Shown piece by piece: positions 18,403 through 27,097 of a stretch of 64,000 bases of DNA. The stretch lies in assembly GCA_040219235.1 (NCBI GenBank), contig JAVJSV010000011.1:992001-1056000 (forward strand). The letters run 5' to 3'. The DNA is from Rhodospirillaceae bacterium. GTDB taxonomy: Bacteria; Pseudomonadota; Alphaproteobacteria; Rhodospirillales; Rhodospirillaceae. The position numbers were made by a program, and so were the translations under genes. Under the pieces are notes generated by a model. The model ran no database searches, was not told where the DNA came from, and saw only the letters and a list, made by a program, of their open reading frames with translations. Every line of letters begins with the position of its first letter. Within the stretch, counting starts at the first letter, position 1.

Positions 18403-19590
18403 ATGTCGATGAAAGAGCCGATATCTCAGCCAGTTGTTATTGGATGGCAGGTCGGCGTGCCCAGCGGTTGGGGGACATATGGCTTGAACCTCGCGTTACA
18501 ACTCGCTCAAAAGGGGGTTGATATCGGTCTGCCTTTTCTCGCCAAAATCTTAAACTTAAGTGACACACAGCCAGACCTTTTGGCTTCAGCGATCGCGAAC
18601 CGCGAGCATTTCAGAAATACCGAAGGCAAAATCGAAGGCCAGACCGTCTCGGGAATTTTTCTGCGGGCTTTGGGCGACGGATTAGATTTTCCGCCCTTTT
18701 TAGATGGATGGTCGGCAGATATTGATATCGGTGTGGTGTTTTTTGAATCTGCGGACGTGCCCACAGAGAACCTGACGCGGGCTGCAGCTCTGAGGGCTGT
18801 TATTACGGGGTCGCAGTGGAACACAGATGTTTTGCGCGCAGCCGGTCTCAACAACGTTTTTAACTGTCCGCAAGGGATCGACCCTGCCCTGTTTTGTCCA
18901 GGCAGCAGGACGGGCCGTTTTCAAGATCGCTTCGCCGTTTTTTCCGGCGGCAAGCTCGAGTATCGCAAAGGCCAAGATTTGGTTGTTGCGGCGTTTAAAC
19001 AGTTTCAAAAACGCCACCCTGAAGCTCTGTTGGTGACGGCCTGGCAAAATCCATGGCCAGAGGCGGCGGACTCTCTGAAAATGTCTCCGCATATTTCTGG
19101 CGTGCCCCGCCGCACAGAAGACGGCCTGTTAAATATCAATGAGTGGTTGTTGGGCGAGGGGCTTGCGCCTGACTCCTTTATCGATCTCGGCGCCCTTGCC
19201 AATTCACAAACGCCAGCGGTCTTGCGGGAGATGGATGTTGCCGTGTTTCCAAGCCGCTGCGAGGGCGGAACGAATCTCGTGGCCATGGAAGCTATGGCCT
19301 GCAGTGTACCCACTATTCTCTCACGTAACACCGGGCACTTAGACTTGTTTGGGGATGACACGTGTTTTGGGATCGACTTGCAAATTCCTCTGGGTGAGGT
19401 CATGGGACGAAAAGATATGGAGGGTTGGGGCGAGTCTTCTATCGAAGAGATGGTGCAGAAGTTGGAACTGGCTTACGCCCATCGCGATCAGGCGAAACGC
19501 ATTGCCAGCAATGGCGCAAATTTTATGAAAGCATGGTCCTGGTCAACGCAGGTAGACCGGTTGCTGGATGTTCTCACAGACGTTTCTTGA
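18403..19590 (+). CDS. GT4-type (group 1) glycosyltransferase
   Basis: 395 aa. GT-B fold with N-terminal 'GWQVGVPSGWGTYGLNLALQL' (the glycine-rich acceptor-side loop) and the GT4 C-terminal signature 'FPSRCEGGTNLVAMEAMACSVPTI', whose Glu-x7-Glu spacing (EGGTNLVAME) is the donor-binding motif. 'FSGGKLEYRKGQDLVVAAF' is the linker strand at the start of the C-terminal domain. The ribosome binding site AAGGA is 5 bp before the ATG. It is flanked by flagellin-glycosylation candidates; substrate unknown. Confidence 0.8.
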   Translation: MSMKEPISQPVVIGWQVGVPSGWGTYGLNLALQLAQKGVDIGLPFLAKILNLSDTQPDLLASAIANREHFRNTEGKIEGQTVSGIFLRALGDGLDFPPFLDGWSADIDIGVVFFESADVPTENLTRAAALRAVITGSQWNTDVLRAAGLNNVFNCPQGIDPALFCPGSRTGRFQDRFAVFSGGKLEYRKGQDLVVAAFKQFQKRHPEALLVTAWQNPWPEAADSLKMSPHISGVPRRTEDGLLNINEWLLGEGLAPDSFIDLGALANSQTPAVLREMDVAVFPSRCEGGTNLVAMEAMACSVPTILSRNTGHLDLFGDDTCFGIDLQIPLGEVMGRKDMEGWGESSIEEMVQKLELAYAHRDQAKRIASNGANFMKAWSWSTQVDRLLDVLTDVS

Positions 19591-19606
19591 GTCCATATCT
19601 GCTGCG

Positions 19607-21583
19607 CTATTGCGTCGCACACCAGTTTTTCCAGGCTTCGCGAAGCTTCGCCTCAAACCCGGCAGCAAAAGTCGCGCCATTGCACAACGGTGAATGTGCC
19701 ACTTGATTTCGCATCTTGGCCCGCAGCTCGGCAAGGGCCGTGAGGTCTGACGCCAGTGAGGCTGCGCGTTCGACAAGTTCATCTCTCGAGCCAACAATAC
19801 AATCGTTATACCCTGTCGTGCTGAGATAAGTCGCCGCATGCCGTCCGGCAAAAGTCTCACCAGGCACTGTGAGCGTCGGCACTCCCATCCATAGGGCCTC
19901 ACAGGTTGTCAGTCCGCCCGAATACGGAAACGTATCTAAGGCCATATCCACACGGTTGTAGGTGTCGAGAAAAACGTGATGATCCGCACGCCCTTCAAAC
20001 GCAATGCGGTCTTGCGCAATACCATGCTTTTTAAAGCGCTTAAGTATTGGCGCTTGGACTACAGGGTCATCTAACCCACGAAAGCGCATCAGCAATTGAC
20101 TGTGGTCAACGGCTATTAGAACGCTGGCGAAGGTCTGAATAACGTCATCGTTGAGCTTGGCCGGGTTGTTGAGGCAGCCGAAGGTCACATGGCCATTTGT
20201 GCTGGCGGGCAGTGGCCCGACATCAGGCGCATCATCTGGTGGTGCATAACAGGTGTAGCCATTGGGCAGTTTCAACAAACGTTCCGTGTAATGTTTTTCA
20301 GCGTCACGCGGGAATTGATGCGCGTCGCCAATCACATAATTCATCATCGGTAATCCGGTGCTGCCGACATATCCGATCCAGCTCATCTGCACCGGGGCTG
20401 GCTGACGCGCGAACACGGCCAGTCTGTTGCCAGCGGTTTGGCCACTCATGTCAAACAGGATGTCGATACGCTCCGATGTGATGAACTGCGCCAGCGCTTC
20501 ATCGTTCAGTTGGGCAACATCATGCCAGGCTGAGCAGGCGGTTTCGATGCGTCGGCTGAGCACATCTTTAAAATCAACCGGGCGTGTGTTGAACACAACC
20601 GTTTCTAATGCGTGAGGAGAGGTGTTCTCAAAGAGGGGTGCGCTCAGATATCCCACCGGGTGCTTGCCAAAGTCGGGTGACACAAATCCGATCCTTAAGG
20701 TGCGGTCTGGGTCAGCATCAACGGGGGCAGGGTTTCCTGCCTCAAGGATTGTTGCGATGTGGAGCCAGTACCATTCGGTATGCGCTTCGGCCAAGCGCTT
20801 TGTTGTTATCCCCGGAACGTAGTGCAGTCCGCATAATCTGTTAGAGGCGTAGGCGGTGGACTCAGGCGCAAACTTCACGGCTTGATCGAACGCCTCCAGG
20901 GCTTCGTCGGACCGGGCCATATCACCCAGGAGGGTGCCGAGGCTATTCCACGCCATGGCGTAATCGGCCCGTGCAGCGATGGCGCGGCGCAGCAAGTATT
21001 CTGCTTCTCCCAGGTGACCCAGGTCGCGCTGCACGTTCGCCAGATTGTACAGGGCTTGGCTGTGATCCGGTTGGATATCTAAGGCTCGTTCGTATGCTGC
21101 AACCGCAGCTGTGGCCTCTCCCAAGTTCGTTAAGGTCAGGCCCAACTGACACCACGCCTGCGCGTGTTGGTCATCAAGTGCGATGGTTTTTGTGTACGCC
21201 TCTTTGGCGGCGGGCCAGTTTCTGAGTTTCCCGTACACATTGCCAAGATTGTAAATGATCGCTGGGTTGTCTGGCGCGTGACTGTGCGCGGCACGCAAGG
21301 CGCTTAAGGCATCGTCAAGTCTACTAAGTTCCAAAAGCACCGTCCCGAGGTTGGACTCAGCATCCGCAAAGGGCTGTTTGACGCTTACCGCTTGTTGCAA
21401 AAGTGCTGCCGCTGCCTCCGGCTGTCCGAGTTGGTAGGCAACAACACCCAGCATGTGCAGCGCATCAGGATGCCTTGGGTTAATTTCGAGTACAGCTTGA
21501 TACAAGTCGGCAGCATCAGCGAGATTACCAGACTGATATTTTTGTTGCGCGGCGGCAAAGGCGTCTTCCAGATTCTTAGTCAT
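19607..21583 (-). CDS. TPR plus OGT-type (GT41, SPINDLY-like) glycosyltransferase
   Basis: 658 aa. About eight TPRs occupy residues 5-270 ('ALHMLGVVAYQLGQPEAAAA', 'ALYNLANVQRDLGHLGEAEY'). The catalytic half begins 'LRIGFVSPDFGKHPVGYL' and contains 'IDILFDMSGQTAGNRLAVFA', 'VQMSWIGYVGSTGLP', 'TFGCLNNPAKLNDDVI' and 'ALDTFPYSGGLTTCEALWMG'. These are the hallmarks of bacterial O-GlcNAc-transferase-like enzymes that glycosylate Ser/Thr of cytoplasmic proteins. Last gene of a three-gene minus-strand unit (22571, 21593, 19607) that diverges from the first flagellin gene. Confidence 0.9.
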   Translation of the reverse strand: MTKNLEDAFAAAQQKYQSGNLADAADLYQAVLEINPRHPDALHMLGVVAYQLGQPEAAAALLQQAVSVKQPFADAESNLGTVLLELSRLDDALSALRAAHSHAPDNPAIIYNLGNVYGKLRNWPAAKEAYTKTIALDDQHAQAWCQLGLTLTNLGEATAAVAAYERALDIQPDHSQALYNLANVQRDLGHLGEAEYLLRRAIAARADYAMAWNSLGTLLGDMARSDEALEAFDQAVKFAPESTAYASNRLCGLHYVPGITTKRLAEAHTEWYWLHIATILEAGNPAPVDADPDRTLRIGFVSPDFGKHPVGYLSAPLFENTSPHALETVVFNTRPVDFKDVLSRRIETACSAWHDVAQLNDEALAQFITSERIDILFDMSGQTAGNRLAVFARQPAPVQMSWIGYVGSTGLPMMNYVIGDAHQFPRDAEKHYTERLLKLPNGYTCYAPPDDAPDVGPLPASTNGHVTFGCLNNPAKLNDDVIQTFASVLIAVDHSQLLMRFRGLDDPVVQAPILKRFKKHGIAQDRIAFEGRADHHVFLDTYNRVDMALDTFPYSGGLTTCEALWMGVPTLTVPGETFAGRHAATYLSTTGYNDCIVGSRDELVERAASLASDLTALAELRAKMRNQVAHSPLCNGATFAAGFEAKLREAWKNWCATQ

Positions 21584-21592
21584 GACGCACTC

Positions 21593-22516
21593 TTATGTGG
21601 CGTCGAAGTGGATCACTTCGGCATTGCTTTTTATGGTGTGAACGGCGGCCTCTTGAAAGCGGTCATAGAAATCGGCCAGCGCGGCTATGGCTGTTTCGTC
21701 CGGAGGAGCTCCTTCTTTCCCTGAAGTGCCATTGTCCAGAATAAATCCATAATGATGGGATATGAAGTTAAGTAGGAACGCCAACTGCCGGTTAGCTGCT
21801 GTGCCGTTACCCGCGTTGCTTTTACTTTGTTCCATCACATAGGCGATTAATGCATGGAAGAACAGGTATATGGTTTCATCCCAACGGGTCTCATGGTTTA
21901 CATGTAAGGCGATGGGGCTATTTAGGCTCTTAAGGTCACGCCCCGCCAAATAGGCGGTCAGCGGTAGCCAGTAATCCCAGAAGGGCATACCCATGGCAAA
22001 TGGACTGTCAGCAAAGACATCCACAACATCACGACTCATAATAAAGTAATCGTAGCCGACGGAAAATTTTGGGTTTGAAATTGGGGTTTTCACGTTGAAG
22101 GAGTCAGCCGTTGTGACGTCAACGCGGGGACCAAGCACGACGCACCCGTCGGCTGACTGCATTAGGAATTGCTTTAGCCCCGGCGCAGGCCGCAGAAAAA
22201 TATCTGCGTTGATAATCCCGACCGTATCTCCGGGGCTAGATTGCGTTTTGGCCGCTTGCAGCAGGTCATAAATATAGGGCACGGGCTTATGCGCGTATTG
22301 TTCTGCCGTCCGCTCTGCCACTACGAAATGGATGTTCGGATAGGTCGACTTGAACTGATCAATCTCTGCGGCTGTATTGACCGCAACCACGGTGATGTCA
22401 TTGTCGAGCCAAGATTGAACGGTCGTGGCTTGCACATCGCGCTCATCAATGGGCGATAGGCTTGTTGCCAAAACCAGGCGCGGTGCATTTTCACCACCGG
22501 ATTTTTGCTGTGTCAT
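21593..22516 (-). CDS. Putative GT-A-like glycosyltransferase / hypothetical
   Basis: 307 aa. The N-terminal half resembles a nucleotide-diphospho-sugar transferase: 'RLVLATSLSPIDERDVQATT', 'DITVVAVNTAAEI', and 'TVGIINADIFLRPAPGLKQF', where 'NADIFL' occupies the place of a DxD motif. The C-terminus is helical. It stands 9 bp upstream of the TPR-OGT gene and is therefore likely co-expressed with it. No named family could be assigned with certainty; sugar addition onto a protein-linked glycan is inferred. Confidence 0.5.
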   Translation of the reverse strand: MTQQKSGGENAPRLVLATSLSPIDERDVQATTVQSWLDNDITVVAVNTAAEIDQFKSTYPNIHFVVAERTAEQYAHKPVPYIYDLLQAAKTQSSPGDTVGIINADIFLRPAPGLKQFLMQSADGCVVLGPRVDVTTADSFNVKTPISNPKFSVGYDYFIMSRDVVDVFADSPFAMGMPFWDYWLPLTAYLAGRDLKSLNSPIALHVNHETRWDETIYLFFHALIAYVMEQSKSNAGNGTAANRQLAFLLNFISHHYGFILDNGTSGKEGAPPDETAIAALADFYDRFQEAAVHTIKSNAEVIHFDAT

Positions 22517-22570
22517 TTTGCGTGAGCGCTCCGGTGAAAACGATTTGTCCGCTGTGTTTGTGATGATGAG

Positions 22571-23455
22571 TTAGTCATGGTGCGTATTGGCTGTCATTAC
22601 TTTGGCCTGAAACTGCGACCTGTCCATACGTTCTAGCCCAGCTTCATCACGCAGCTGGTCGGCGAGACCAAAATACGTGTCCATAGGGGCAAGTCCACAA
22701 AAGTGTCCAATCGCTCCAGCCCATGTTTCGGTTCTACCGCCTGCGACCTGCTTGATGACCTGCAAGTCGCCGACGGTCAAATCCATAACACCCTCAATCA
22801 TATTCGGTGTGGTCACCTGAAGCCGGTGTGTTGTGGTGGGGCGGAAAGGGGCAATCCCGAGCATGGCCAGCGCGCAGGCAAAGAAGGGTTCATCTGCATA
22901 TTCAGCGTCATGCTTGTAAGGGTAGCTGATCTCATCGCGATGGGGCCCCTCGAATAGTTCAATAGCGGTATTAAACACACGCTCTGAGGCCGCGCTGTTT
23001 TCAAAGTACATCACGCCGGCATTGAAGACGGTTAGTTCAGGCACATTGACCAACTGACAGAGAACAGCCGCATCTTTAACGCCAAGTGAGCAGGCAAAGA
23101 CGGGGCCGGTTTTTTGCGGGCGCCCCTCGACCGCAAAGGGATGACCTCGATACTGCCGCCAGAAAAACTCGATTTTGGTGTTAAAAAGCAGGCAATCAGC
23201 ATCGATATACATCGTCCGCTCATAGGGAGAGGCGCCGAAAAGAAGCGTTTTGGCCATAGCACCGCGCAGGTTCGGGTGATCTTCGAGCCTAATAATCTGG
23301 TCGAAAAAGCGTGTATAAGCCTCGGGAACAGGCGTTTCGGGACTAATAACCACGCTCACGGGCCTTGGCTCCAGGCGCTTGACTGAAATAGCAAAGTTCG
23401 CGGCCAGATCCAGGTAGCGCGGGTCGTGGAGGGCGAGCAGCAGATAGCCTTCCAT
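22571..23455 (-). CDS. GT8-like glycosyltransferase
   Basis: 294 aa. A GT-A fold is suggested by 'YLLLALHDPRYLDLAANFAI' at the N-terminus, and a DxD motif by 'YERTMYIDADCLLFNTKIEF' (metal- and nucleotide-sugar-binding, about residues 79-98), then 'FNAGVMYFEN', as in GT8 and related enzymes. First gene of the three-gene minus-strand unit with 21593 and 19607, divergent from the first flagellin. Likely extends a glycan attached by the downstream OGT-type enzyme; that order is inference. Confidence 0.65.
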   Translation of the reverse strand: MEGYLLLALHDPRYLDLAANFAISVKRLEPRPVSVVISPETPVPEAYTRFFDQIIRLEDHPNLRGAMAKTLLFGASPYERTMYIDADCLLFNTKIEFFWRQYRGHPFAVEGRPQKTGPVFACSLGVKDAAVLCQLVNVPELTVFNAGVMYFENSAASERVFNTAIELFEGPHRDEISYPYKHDAEYADEPFFACALAMLGIAPFRPTTTHRLQVTTPNMIEGVMDLTVGDLQVIKQVAGGRTETWAGAIGHFCGLAPMDTYFGLADQLRDEAGLERMDRSQFQAKVMTANTHHD

Positions 23456-23614
23456 CAGAGTGTGGCTTCTTCTGGTCTAAGTAACTGAAACCATTCATCT
23501 ATTTTCCTGATTTCAATGGGGGCTGGAGGCCCAAAAACATCAAAAAACATTAGGATACCGCCCCGCTTAATCTACTGAAGTTTAGTGTATCGCCTATTAC
23601 GTGTGAAAAAAGCA

Positions 23615-23643
23615 TTGACAGTTAACAGGACGTTAACGTAAGA
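23615..23643 (+). promoter_or_regulatory. Flagellin 1 promoter region with perfect CtrA-type site
   Basis: TTAA-CAGGACG-TTAA at 23622-23636 is an exact TTAA-N7-TTAA, the CtrA recognition pattern. It directly follows a TTGACA hexamer (23615-23620), and a weak -10-like TAAGAG lies 18-19 bp further on. The site is 109-123 bp upstream of the first flagellin ATG and 160 bp from the divergent glycosyltransferase gene. Control by CtrA is inferred from the motif. Confidence 0.5.
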
Positions 23644-23744
23644 GGGTAGCGTTCGTATTCCTGAAAGGGAATGTATGGAGAATCCGTACACAGCGAACAA
23701 GACAGAAACGTCGATAACCTGGTCCTAGAAAAGGAGCAACCAAA

Positions 23745-24632
23745 ATGGGTGATATTTCCCTATCGAATGCGACACGCACAAACCTGCTGTCGCTCCAAAG
23801 AACCACCAATCTTATTGGCCGAACTCAAGAGCGTCTGGCAACAGGCCTCAAAGTTAACAGTGCCATTGACGATGCCTTGGCCTTCTTTAAGGCTCGTAAC
23901 CTCAACGCCCGTGCGTCTGACTTGTCGTCCATTAAAGACAGCATCACCGACGGTATTAACGTTATTCGGTCTGCTATTCAGGGTTTGGAAGCCATTGAAT
24001 CCACCCTTAAGCAGCTTAAAGCTATTGCACAATCCGCTATTTCGTCACCGGAAAGCTCGACCCGTGCAAAACTGGCAAGCCAGTTCAACGAACTGCGGTC
24101 TCAGGTTGATAACCTGGCCGAAGACTCCAGCTTCAACGGCACAAATCTGCTGAAAAACTCCTCTGAGGCATTCGCAGCGGGTGCTGATAACCTGACTGTT
24201 AAGTTTAACGAACGTCAGGATACCGCCCTAAACCAGATCGTCGTGTCCGGTGTGTCCGCCACTGACTTTGCCTCTATCATAGCATCGTCTGCAACAGCGA
24301 CCGGGACAGCCGGGTCGGCCACTGTTTGGGGACAAACTGGCTCAGCCGCTGTGTCCGCCATCAACGCGGCAATCCGCGGCATCGACTCTGCTCTTGTGAC
24401 TGTGCGTCAGGTTGCGCAGAACTTGGGTACCAACTCATCCTTGTTGGAAATCCGTAGAGACTTCACGGCCAACCTGGTCAACACACTGCGTGGCGGTGCA
24501 TCTGAGCTCGTCAACGCTGACCTTAACGAAGAATCGGCTAACCTTCTGTCACTGCAAACCAGACAGCAGCTTGGTACGATTTCGCTCTCGATCGCGCAGC
24601 AGTCTGAACAGTCCGTCTTGCGGTTGTTCTAA
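23745..24632 (+). CDS. Flagellin (copy 1)
   Basis: 295 aa. A short flagellin made of D0/D1 helices only, without the large D2/D3 domains of enteric FliC. Conserved parts: N-terminal 'TRTNLLSLQRTTNLIGRTQE', 'SQFNELRSQVDNLAEDSSFN', and C-terminal 'DLNEESANLLSLQTRQQLGT' ending 'EQSVLRLF'. The centre ('ASSATATGTAGSATVWGQTG', ~183-202) is Ser/Thr/Ala-rich and is the likely exposed, O-glycosylated part. Preceded by AAAAGGAG and by a CtrA-type promoter site. First of four tandem paralogues. Confidence 0.96.
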   Translation: MGDISLSNATRTNLLSLQRTTNLIGRTQERLATGLKVNSAIDDALAFFKARNLNARASDLSSIKDSITDGINVIRSAIQGLEAIESTLKQLKAIAQSAISSPESSTRAKLASQFNELRSQVDNLAEDSSFNGTNLLKNSSEAFAAGADNLTVKFNERQDTALNQIVVSGVSATDFASIIASSATATGTAGSATVWGQTGSAAVSAINAAIRGIDSALVTVRQVAQNLGTNSSLLEIRRDFTANLVNTLRGGASELVNADLNEESANLLSLQTRQQLGTISLSIAQQSEQSVLRLF

Positions 24633-24668
24633 GACTAAAGACGCTTTTGATCTAGGACACTCAATCGG

Positions 24669-24698
24669 GGCGACGTACCGCATGGTGCGTCGCCTCGT
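24669..24698 (+). terminator. Hairpin between flagellin genes 1 and 2
   Basis: GGCGACGTACC-GCAT-GGTGCGTCGCC forms an 11-bp stem (one T-G wobble) with a tetraloop, followed by a short T-rich stretch (TCGTTTCTTATT). It can act as a weak terminator or as an mRNA 3'-end stabiliser, giving flagellin 1 its own transcript. Confidence 0.6.
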
Positions 24699-24780
24699 TT
24701 CTTATTATAAAGAGTTTCTTAGGGTCATTGAGCTATTCAGCGGTCGTGCCCCCACTTAGAGGGGTGAAAAGGAGCAGGTT

Positions 24781-25689
24781 ATGGGAGATATCTCGCTATC
24801 TAATGCCACTCGGACAAACCTTTTGTCCTTGCAGCGCACAACGTCACTGATTGGCCGCACGCAAGAGCGGTTGGCAACGGGCCTTAAAGTGAACAGCGCC
24901 ATTGATGATGCGCTGGCCTTCTTTAAAGCGCGCAATTTGAATAGTCGCGCGCAGGACCTTTCAACCATTAAAGACGAGATTTCTAACGGCATCAGCGTCA
25001 TTCGGGCCTCAATTCAGGGCTTGGAGGCCATCGAGTCTGTTTTGAAGCAGATGAAAGCTGTCGCGCAATCGGCTATTTCTTCGCCGGAAAGCTCAACCCG
25101 GGCAAAATTGGCAAGCCAGTTCAATGAGTTAAGGTCTCAAGTCGACAACTTGACGGAGGACGCCCGTTTCAATGGCGTCAACCTTTTGAAAAACTCGACA
25201 AATACGTTTGAAGCAGGCGCGGATAACCTCACCGTTCGATTCAACGAGCGTATGGATGACACACCTGGAACGGATACCGGGCCGCGAAACCAATTGATCG
25301 TGTCTGGTGTGTCTGCGGCTGACTTTGCGACCATCGTTGCAAGTTCCGCGACGGCAACCGGTGCCGCTGGGTCGGCTACGGTCTGGGGGCAAACCGGAAC
25401 GGCAGCTGTGTCAGCCATTAACGCGGCAATCCGCGGCATCGACTCTGCATTGGTTACGGTGCGTCAAGTTGCACAAAACTTGGGTACAAACTCATCTTTG
25501 CTGGAAATTCGCAGGGACTTTACTCAAAACCTCGTCAACACGCTTCGGGGTGGGGCGTCTGAGTTGATCAACGCCGACTTGAACGAAGAATCGGCCAACC
25601 TCTTGTCTCTTCAAACCCGGCAGCAATTGGGTACAATTTCTTTGTCTATTGCCCAGCAATCAGAACAGTCGGTTCTCAGACTCTTCTAA
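24781..25689 (+). CDS. Flagellin (copy 2)
   Basis: 302 aa, a close paralogue of copies 1 and 3. It has the same D0/D1-only layout, with an insertion 'DDTPGTDTGPRNQLIVSGVS' before the Ser/Thr-rich centre and the C-terminus 'SIAQQSEQSVLRLF'. The leader contains AAAAGGAG 5-6 bp before the ATG. It is followed by a strong terminator. Tandem flagellins are usual in alphaproteobacteria and can form different filament segments. Confidence 0.96.
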   Translation: MGDISLSNATRTNLLSLQRTTSLIGRTQERLATGLKVNSAIDDALAFFKARNLNSRAQDLSTIKDEISNGISVIRASIQGLEAIESVLKQMKAVAQSAISSPESSTRAKLASQFNELRSQVDNLTEDARFNGVNLLKNSTNTFEAGADNLTVRFNERMDDTPGTDTGPRNQLIVSGVSAADFATIVASSATATGAAGSATVWGQTGTAAVSAINAAIRGIDSALVTVRQVAQNLGTNSSLLEIRRDFTQNLVNTLRGGASELINADLNEESANLLSLQTRQQLGTISLSIAQQSEQSVLRLF

Positions 25690-25715
25690 ATTAAGCGCAG
25701 TTTTCTCTTGGTTTG

Positions 25716-25747
25716 GCGGCGGGCTTTGGCCCGCCGCTTTTTTTTTA
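25716..25747 (+). terminator. Strong intrinsic terminator after flagellin 2
   Basis: GCGGCGGGC-TTTG-GCCCGCCGC followed by ten T residues. The same hairpin recurs after flagellin 3. Confidence 0.93.
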
Positions 25748-25923
25748 TTTTTCCCCTAAGAACAAAAAAATTCATCCGGTTAACCTTTCGTTTGGGTTTT
25801 CCCCCTAAATCGGATGGCATGACGTCGCAACGTTAGTTGCAAAAGCTCAAGCATTTAGAGCCAAAGCCCGCGGCGCCTTGTTAGTGGTCTTAAAGTCCCT
25901 GAACCTAGAAAGGGGGAAACAAC

Positions 25924-26835
25924 ATGTCCGGAGATATTTCACTCTCGACGGCGACGCGAACAAACCTTTTGTCGTTGCAAAGAACTACAAGTCTAATTGG
26001 TCGCACCCAAGAACGCTTGGCGACTGGCCTCAAAGTGAACAACGCGATTGATGATGCGTTGGCCTTCTTTAAATCCCGTAACTTGAATGCACGTGCTGAA
26101 GATTTGGCATCCATTAAGGATGAAATTTCCAACGGTATTAGTGTCATTAGGGCGGCTGTCCAAGGTCTTGAAGCCATCGAGTCCACACTGAAGCAGATGA
26201 AAGCCTTGGCGCAGTCCGCCATTTCATCTCCAGAAAGTTCGACTCGTGCGAAACTGGCCAGCCAGTTCAACGAATTGCGCTCACAGGTTGACAACTTGGC
26301 AGAGGACTCCAGCTTTAACGGGACCAACCTGCTGAAGAACAACACCACCGAATTCCAAGCTGGTGCAGACAACCTCACCGTTAAATTTAACGAACGTCAG
26401 GATGACACACCTGGAACAGCGACCGGTCCATTGAACCAGTTGGTCGTCTCCGGTGTTTCAGCCACTGACTTTGCCTCCATCGTTGCGAGCTCGGCCACAG
26501 CCACCGGTGTTGCCGGATCGGCAAACGTCTGGGGACAAACCGGAACAGCTGCCATCAGTGCAATTAACGCGCAGATCCGTTCTATCGACTCGGCGTTGAT
26601 TACCGTGCGTCAGGTTGCTCAGGAATTGGGTACCAACTCTTCAATGTTGGAAATTCGTCGTAACTTTACGGCTGATTTGATCAACACGCTGAGAGGCGGT
26701 GCTTCTGATTTGGTCAACGCTGACCTCAACGAAGAATCTGCGAACTTGCTCTCGCTGCAAACACGTCAGCAGTTGGGTACGATTTCGCTTTCCATCGCGC
26801 AGCAGTCTGAACAGGCCGTTCTGCGACTCTTCTAA
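25924..26835 (+). CDS. Flagellin (copy 3)
   Basis: 303 aa, the longest of the four. The N-terminus 'MSGDISLSTATRTNLLSLQR' has one extra residue. It shares the 'DDTPGTATGPLNQLVVSGVS' segment with copy 2 and ends 'SEQAVLRLF'. AGAAAGGGGG precedes the ATG. It is flanked by two near-identical terminators, so it is probably monocistronic with its own promoter in the 234-bp upstream gap, which contains TTAACCTTTCG. Confidence 0.96.
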   Translation: MSGDISLSTATRTNLLSLQRTTSLIGRTQERLATGLKVNNAIDDALAFFKSRNLNARAEDLASIKDEISNGISVIRAAVQGLEAIESTLKQMKALAQSAISSPESSTRAKLASQFNELRSQVDNLAEDSSFNGTNLLKNNTTEFQAGADNLTVKFNERQDDTPGTATGPLNQLVVSGVSATDFASIVASSATATGVAGSANVWGQTGTAAISAINAQIRSIDSALITVRQVAQELGTNSSMLEIRRNFTADLINTLRGGASDLVNADLNEESANLLSLQTRQQLGTISLSIAQQSEQAVLRLF

Positions 26836-26862
26836 GGTTTCTTTAGCTCGAAACCAACTTAA

Positions 26863-26891
26863 GCGGCGGGCTTTGGCCCGCCGCTTTTTTA
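26863..26891 (+). terminator. Strong intrinsic terminator after flagellin 3
   Basis: GCGGCGGGC-TTTG-GCCCGCCGC plus a T6 run, identical in the stem-loop to the terminator after flagellin 2. Confidence 0.93.
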
Positions 26892-27097
26892 TTGCGTTCC
26901 TTGTTGTTTCGGCCTGCTTTTGTGCAGAAAAACTGTTTCGCCCTTTAACCTTTTATTCGCCATTCAGGCATAAGACTCGAAGTCTAAGAAAAGGTTTGGG
27001 TTGAGTTTCTGTAACCTCAGAACTCAGCATAACAACATCAATGGACGTGACCGGATAGTCGGCAGATAAGTTTCCAGTTGCGGCACGAGGCGGAACA

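Noticed and set aside
25810-25830. Possible sigma-54 promoter (TGGCATGACGTCGCA) before flagellin 3
   Set aside because: The GG-to-GC spacing is 9 instead of 10 bp; sigma-54 requires exact spacing. No other convincing -24/-12 site was found by eye.
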